From Elymus sibiricus (taxonomy: Eukaryota > Streptophyta > Magnoliopsida > Poales > Poaceae): a stretch of 64,000 bases of DNA. The position numbers and the translations under genes are program-made. The DNA is taken from contig CM077666.1 of NCBI GenBank assembly GCA_039707655.1, positions 243,938,166 to 244,002,165 of the forward strand, written 5' to 3'. Below are positions 58,370-64,000 of this stretch, piece by piece. Each line of letters starts with the position of its first letter. Within the stretch, counting starts at the first letter, position 1. The notes under the pieces were generated by a model. That model saw nothing but the letters and a program-made list of their open reading frames with translations, was not told where the DNA came from and made no database searches.

Positions 58370-61300
58370 ATGACTCGCGCTGTAGCTCCCCTGAATTTTA
58401 ATGCGTTCCTAGAGAAAGCTAAGTTGAAAGATGATGGAAGCAACTATGCGGACTGGGTCCGTAATTTGAGGATTATCCTCACTACACCATAGAAAGTATA
58501 TATCCTTGATGCACCACTTGGTGATGCACCCCTTCAAGCGTCACCTGCGGATGTTATGAACATCTGGCAGGCACGTTCTGATGACTACTCGATAGTTCAA
58601 TGCGCCATGCTTTACGTCTTAGAACCGGGGCTCCAAAGAAGTTTTGAGCACCACGGAGCATATGAGATGTTCCAAGAGCTGAAATTGGTATTTCAGGCTC
58701 ACGCCTGGGTCGAGAGGTATGAAACCTCCGGCAAGTTCTTTAGCTGCAAGATGGAGGAAAATTTCTCCATTAGTGAGCACGTACTCAAGATGTCTGGGTA
58801 CTACAACCGCTTGAACAAGTTGGGAGTTAATCTTCTGGATGAAGTAGCGATTGACAGAGTTCTCCAGTCACTGCCACCGAGCTACGAGAGCTTTGTGATG
58901 AAATATAACATGCAAGGGATGGAAAAGATGATCCCTGAGCTCTTCGTGATGCTTAAGGCCGCGGAGGTAGAAATCAAGAAAGAACATCAAGTGTTGATGG
59001 TCAACAAGACCACCAGTTTCAAGAAGAAAGGCAAGGGAAAGAAAGGGAACTTCCAGAAGAATGGCAAGCCAGTTGCTGCTCCCGTGAAGAAACCCAAGGC
59101 TGGACCCAAACCTGAGACTGAGTGCTTCTATTGCAAGGGGAATGGTCACTGGAAGCAGAACTGCCCCAAGTACTTGGCAGATAAGAAGGCTGGCAACGTC
59201 AACAAAGGTATATTTGATATACATGTTATTGATGTGTACCTTACTAGTGCTTGTAGTAGCGCCTGGGTATTTGATACTGGTTTGGTTGCTAATATTTGTA
59301 ACTCGAAACAGGAGCTGCGGAATAAATGGAGACTAGCTAAGGATGAGGTGACGATGCGCGTCAAAAATGGTTCCAAGGTTGATGTGATCGCCGTCGGCAC
59401 GCTCCCTCTACGTTTACCTTCGGGATTAGTTTTGAACCTGAATAATTGTTATTTGGTGCCTGCGTTAAGCATGAACATTATATCTGGATCTTGTTTATTG
59501 CGAGACGGTTATTCATTTAAGTCAGAGAATAATGGCTGTTCTATTTATATGAATAATATCTTTTATGGTCATGCACCCTTGGTGAATGGTTTATTCTTGT
59601 TAAATCTCGATCGTAGTAATACACATATTCATAATATTGATGCCAAAAGATGCAAAGTTAATGATGATAGTACCACATACTTGTGGCATTGCCGCTTAGG
59701 TCATATTGGTGTAAAGCGCATGAAGAAACTCCATGCTGATGGACTTTTGCAATCTATTGATTATGAATCATTTGAGACATGTGAACCATGCCTCATGGAC
59801 AAGATGACTAAAACCCCGTTTTCCAGAACAATGGAGCGGGCAAGTGACTTGTTGGAAATAAAACATACCGATGTATGCGGTCCGATGAGTGTTGAAGCAC
59901 GTGGTGGATATCGTTATTTTCTTACCTTCACAGATGATTTGAGTAGATATGGGTATATTTACTTAATGAAACATAAGTCTAAAACATTTGAAAAGTTCAA
60001 GGAGTTTCAGAGTGAAGTAGAGAATCATCGTAATAAGAAAATTAAATTTCTATGATCTGATCGTGGAGGTGAATATTTGAGTTACGAGTTTGGTATGTAT
60101 TTAACACAATCTGGAATTGTTTCACAGCTCACGCCACCTGGAACACCACAACATAATGGTGTGTTCGAACGTCATAATCGTACTCTATTGGATATGGTGC
60201 GTTCTATGATGTCTCTTACCGATTTGCCACTATCATTTTGGGGTTATGCATTAGAGAGAGCCGCATTCACTTTAAACAGGGCACCGTCTAAATCCCTTGA
60301 GACGACACCGTATGAATTATGGTTTGGTAAGAAACCTAAACAGTCGTTTCTTAAAGTTTGGGGATGCAACGCTTATGTCAAGAGGCTTCAGCCTGATAAG
60401 CTCAAATCCAAAGCGAAGAAGTGCATCTTCATAGGATACCCTAAAGAGGCCATTGGGTATACCTTCGTTGCCAAGAATGGGTCCTTTCTAGAGAAGGAGG
60501 TTCTCTCGAAAGAAGTGAGTGGGAGGAAAGTAGAACTTGATGAGGTAATTGTACCTTCTCCCGAATTGGAAAGTAGCACATCACAGAAAGAAGTTCCCGT
60601 GATGCCTACACCAGCCGAAGAGGAAGCTAATGATGATGATCATGAAACTTCGGATCAAGTTACTACTGAACTTCGTAGGTCGACCAGGGTACGTTCCGCA
60701 CCAGAGTGGTACGGTAATCCCGTCCTGGAAGTCATGTTGTTAGACAACGGCGAACCTACGAACTATGAAGAAGCAATGATGAGCCCAGATTCCGACAAAT
60801 GGCTTGAGGCCATGAAATCTGAGATAGGATCCATGTATGAAAACAAAGTATGGACTTTGGTGGACTTGCCCGATGACCGGCAGGCCATAGAGAATAAATG
60901 CATCTTTAAGAAGAAGACAGACGCTGATGGTAATGTCACCATCTATAAAGCTCGACTTGTCACAAAGGGTTTCCACCAAGTTCAAGGGGTTGACTACGAT
61001 AAGACTTTCTCACCCGTAGCGATGCTTAAGTCTGTTAGAATTATGTTAGCAATTGCCGCATTTTATGATTATGAAATCTGGCAGATGGACGTCAAAACAG
61101 CGTTCCTTAACGGGTTTCTTAAGGAAGAATTGTATATGATGCAGCTGGAAGGTTTTATCGATCCTAAGGATGCTAACAAGGCATGCAAGCTCCAGCGATC
61201 CATCTATGGACTGGTGCAAGCATCTCGGAGTTGGAATATACGCTTTGATGAGGTGATCAAAGCTTTTGGTTTTATACAAACTTACAGAGAAGCTTGTATT

Positions 61301-62188
61301 TACAAGAAAGTGAGTGGGAGCTCTGTAGCATTTCTAATATTATATGTGGATGACATATTGTTGATTGGAAATGATATAGAATTTCTGGAAAGCATAAAAG
61401 GTTATTTGAACAAGAGTTTTTCAATGAAGGACCTGGGTGAAGCTGCTTACATATTGGGCATTAAAATCTATAGAGATAGATCAAGACGCCTAATAGGACT
61501 TTCACAAAGCACATACCTTGACAAGATTTTGAAGAAGTTCAAAATGGACCAGTCAAAGAAAGGGCTCTTGCCTGTGTTGCAAGGTGTGAAGTTGAGTAAG
61601 ACTCAAAGCCCGACCACGGCAGAAGAAAGAGAAAGGATGAAAGTCATCCCCTATGCCTCAGCCATAGGCTCTATAATGTATGCCATGCTGTGTACCAGAC
61701 CTGATGTGTGCCTTGCCATAAGTCTGGTAGGGAGGTACCAAAGTGATCTAGGAGTAGATCACTGGACAGCGGTCAAGAATATCCTTAAGTACCTGAAGAG
61801 GACTAAGGACATGTTTCTCGTTTATGGAGGTGACGAAGAGCTCGCCGTAAAGGGTTACGTCGATGCTAGCTTCGACACAGATCCGGATGACTCTAAGTCT
61901 CAAACCGGATACGTATTTATTTTAAATGGTGGAGCAGTCAGTTGGTGCAGTTTCAAGCAAAGTGTTGTAGTGGGATCTACATGTGAAGCAGAATATATAG
62001 CTGCTTTGGAAGTAGCGCAAGAAGGATTCCGGATGAAGGAGTTCATATTTTACATCAAGGAGGGAGACATAGAACTTTGCAAAGTACATACGGATCTGAA
62101 TGTGGCAGACCCGTTGACTAAACCACTTCCACGAGCAAAACATGATCAGCACCAGGACTCCATGGGTGTTAGATTCATTTTGATGTAA
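58370..62188 (+). pseudogene. gag-pol of the BARE/Angela-like element, two stops and an RNase H deletion
   Basis: One frame of about 1,272 codons from ATG 58370, interrupted by TAG (58490-58492, codon 41) and TGA (60053-60055, codon 562). Order: gag; zinc knuckle CFYCKGNGHWKQNC from residue 252; protease with DTG at 302-304, followed by Leu where a Ser is usual; integrase His/Cys finger (about 438-475); integrase core with Asp501, Asp564 and Glu600; reverse transcriptase with YVDD at 992-995; RNase H from about 1165 with DASFDTD and STCEAEYIA. At about codon 1226 (62045-62051) the usual segment with CDN and the conserved His is absent, so about 45-50 codons seem deleted in frame. Both stops fit C-to-T changes (CAG, CGA). 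Otherwise well preserved. Confidence 0.95.
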
Positions 62189-62210
62189 ACTAGATTATTG
62201 ACTCGAGTGC

Positions 62211-62221
62211 AAGTGGGAGAC
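62211..62221 (+). other. Polypurine tract of the BARE/Angela-like element
   Basis: AAGTGGGAGAC directly before the 3' LTR. Confidence 0.8.
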
Positions 62222-63993
62222 TGTTGGAAATATGCCCTAGAGGCAATAATAAATTGGTTATTATCATATTTCCTTGTTCATGATAAATGTTTATTATTCA
62301 TGCTAGAATTGTATTGACCGGAAACTTAAATAGATGTGTGAATACATAGACAAGACCGTGTCCCTAGTAAGCCTCTACTAGACTAGCTCGTTGATCAAAG
62401 ATGGTTAAGGTTTCCTAACCATAGACATGAGTTGTCATTTGATAACGGGATCACATCATTAGGAGAACGATGTGATGGACAAGACCCAACCGTAAGCTTA
62501 GCATATGATCATATCACTTTAGTTTTTTTTTTTGCTACAGCTTTCTTCATGTCAAGTATCTGTTCCTTAGACCATGAGATCATGCCACTCTCGGATACCA
62601 GAGGAATGCCTTGTGTGCTATCAAACGTCACTTCGTAATTGGGTGATCATAAAGGTGCTCTACAGGTATCTCCGAAGGTGTCTGTTAGGTTGCATGGATC
62701 GAGACTGGGATTTGTCGCTCCGTATGACAGAGAGACATCTCTGGGCCCTCTCGGTAATACAACATCATAAAGAGCTTGCAAGAAATGTGGCTAATGAGTT
62801 AGTCATGGGATCAAGTATTACGGAATGAGTAAAGAGACTTGCCGGTAACGAGATTGAACTAGGTATGGAGATACCGACGATCGAATCTCAGGCAAGTAAC
62901 ATATCGCCGGACAAAGGGAATTGTATACGGGATTAACTGAATCCTCAACATCGTGGTTCAACCGATAAAGATCTTCGTTGAATATGCAGGAATCAATATG
63001 GGCATCCAGGTCCCGCTATTGGCTATTGACCGGAGAGGTGTCTCGGTCATGTCTGCATGTTCCCGAACCCGTAGGGTCACACGCTTAACGTTCAGTTGCG
63101 CTATGTAGTATTGAGATATTAATAGCGGAAAGTCCAAAGGTTGTTCGAAGACCTGAATGGGATCCAAGATATCACGAGGAGCTTCGGAATAGTCCAGAGG
63201 TAAAGATTTATATATGGGAAGTCCTGTTTTGGCTACCGGAAGAGTTCAAGAGTATGCCTGCAGTGTACCGGAATCACCGAAGGGGTTCCGGGGGTCCATC
63301 GGAGGGGTCCACCTGCCCCAGGGACCCACATGGGCTGTGCGGGTGGGGCTCCCTAGCCTAGTTTGGCCAGGCACACCAGCCCCTAGGAGGCCCATGCGGC
63401 TAGGGCTAAGGGGAAACTCTTGGTGGGAGGCGCCCCACCTGACTTGGGGGCCAAGTCTCCCCCTAGGGCCGCCGCCCCCTCCCTTGGAGGAGGGGCTAGG
63501 GCTGGTGCCCCCTCCCTTGAAGGAGGGGCTAGGGCAGGTGCCCCCTCCCCCTCACCCCTATATATAGTGGGGAGGGGCGCAGGGGGCTACACCCTTCCTC
63601 CTGGCGCCTCCCTCTCTCCCGTATACTCCTCCTCCATGTTCCGTCAGTGCTTGGCGAAGCCCTGTCAGAGTTCCGCTGTGCCACCACCTCCATACCGCTG
63701 TGCTGGTTCTGATATCATCTACCTCCTTCCCCTTGCTTGCTGGATCAAGGAGGAGAGGACGCCATTGATCTGAACATGTGCTAATCTCGGAGGTGTCGTC
63801 CGTTCGGCACTAGATCGGATAGGATCGTGATTGGACCGTGAAGAGTATGACTACATCAACCGCGTTACGACGCTAACGCTTTCGTTCTACAAGGGTATGT
63901 AGACACACTCCCCTCTTGTTGCTATGCATCTCCTAGATTAGATCTTGGGTGTTCATAGGAATTTTTTTGATTTTCATGCAATGTTCCCCATCA
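62222..63993 (+). repeat. 3' LTR of the BARE/Angela-like element
   Basis: Longer than the 5' LTR by 53 bp, largely because of short tandem duplications upstream of the TATA box (63480-63545) and near 63295-63310. Ends CCCCATCA, then the duplication ATTTT and two bases of the tandem repeat. Confidence 0.95.
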
Positions 63994-64000
63994 ATTTTCA

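Larger units (their letters stand above)
55377..63993 (+). mobile_element. Full-length copia LTR retrotransposon of the BARE/WIS/Angela type
   Basis: LTRs of 1,719 bp (55377-57095) and 1,772 bp (62222-63993) begin TGTTGGAAATAT.CCCTAGAGG and end GTTCCCCATCA; duplication ATTTT at 55372-55376 and 63994-63998. The interior holds one gag-pol frame with two stops and an RNase H deletion. The LTR start and the gag-pol sequence are the hallmark of the most abundant Triticeae copia family. A few percent LTR divergence and only two stops suggest recent inactivation. Confidence 0.95.

Overview
This window is plant nuclear DNA made almost entirely of nested transposable elements, most likely from a Triticeae grass (wheat, barley, rye or Aegilops). 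Four things point there: a BARE/WIS/Angela-type copia LTR, a CACTA element with 'tagcagtagcgcgggtt'-type subterminal repeats, gypsy elements with LTRs of 3.4-4.4 kb, and plant-type splice sites. There is no prokaryotic gene organisation and I see no rRNA or tRNA gene. Family names here rest on recognition by eye, not on a database search. The exact species cannot be told from the window.

Layout. (1) Positions 1-28646 hold the 5' LTR and leader of a minus-strand Ty3/gypsy-type element ('element B'), which runs off the left edge. (2) A CACTA DNA transposon (4553-27685, 3-bp duplication GTA) sits inside that LTR. It carries a TNP2-type transposase (5598-9071), a second En/Spm-type gene with a C-terminal ULP-protease-like domain (10359-26597), and a small intact reading frame with an RNase H1 N-terminal/viroplasmin-like domain and a membrane anchor (26902-27153). 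(3) A complete Tekay-like chromovirus (12441-25002, duplication GCAGA) is inserted in the second CACTA gene. (4) Element B is itself inserted into the protease region of a minus-strand Tat-like gypsy element (28652-41380). (5) The LTR of the Tat-like element is split by a plus-strand SIRE-like copia element that has gag but no visible pol (31657-40802, duplication ATGGG). That element in turn contains a gypsy solo LTR (35749-36525, duplication GTCAT). (6) Positions 41381-43052 and 54837-55376 are older host sequence: an unidentified broken gene and a tandem repeat of about 497 bp. The repeat is split by a minus-strand non-autonomous gypsy element with about 4-kb LTRs and no coding capacity (43053-54836, duplication GTGTG). 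(7) A full-length BARE/Angela-like copia element (55377-63993, duplication ATTTT) ends 7 bp before the right edge.

Five elements have target-site duplications visible on both sides, so the order of insertion can be read directly: Tat-like element first, then element B, then CACTA, then the Tekay-like element. Nearly all autonomous genes are dead. Most premature stops are TAG, TAA or TGA where CAG, CAA or CGA would be expected, which fits decay of methylated cytosines. The open frames that survive are the small viroplasmin-like CACTA gene and a 275-codon extra frame upstream of gag in the Tekay-like element.
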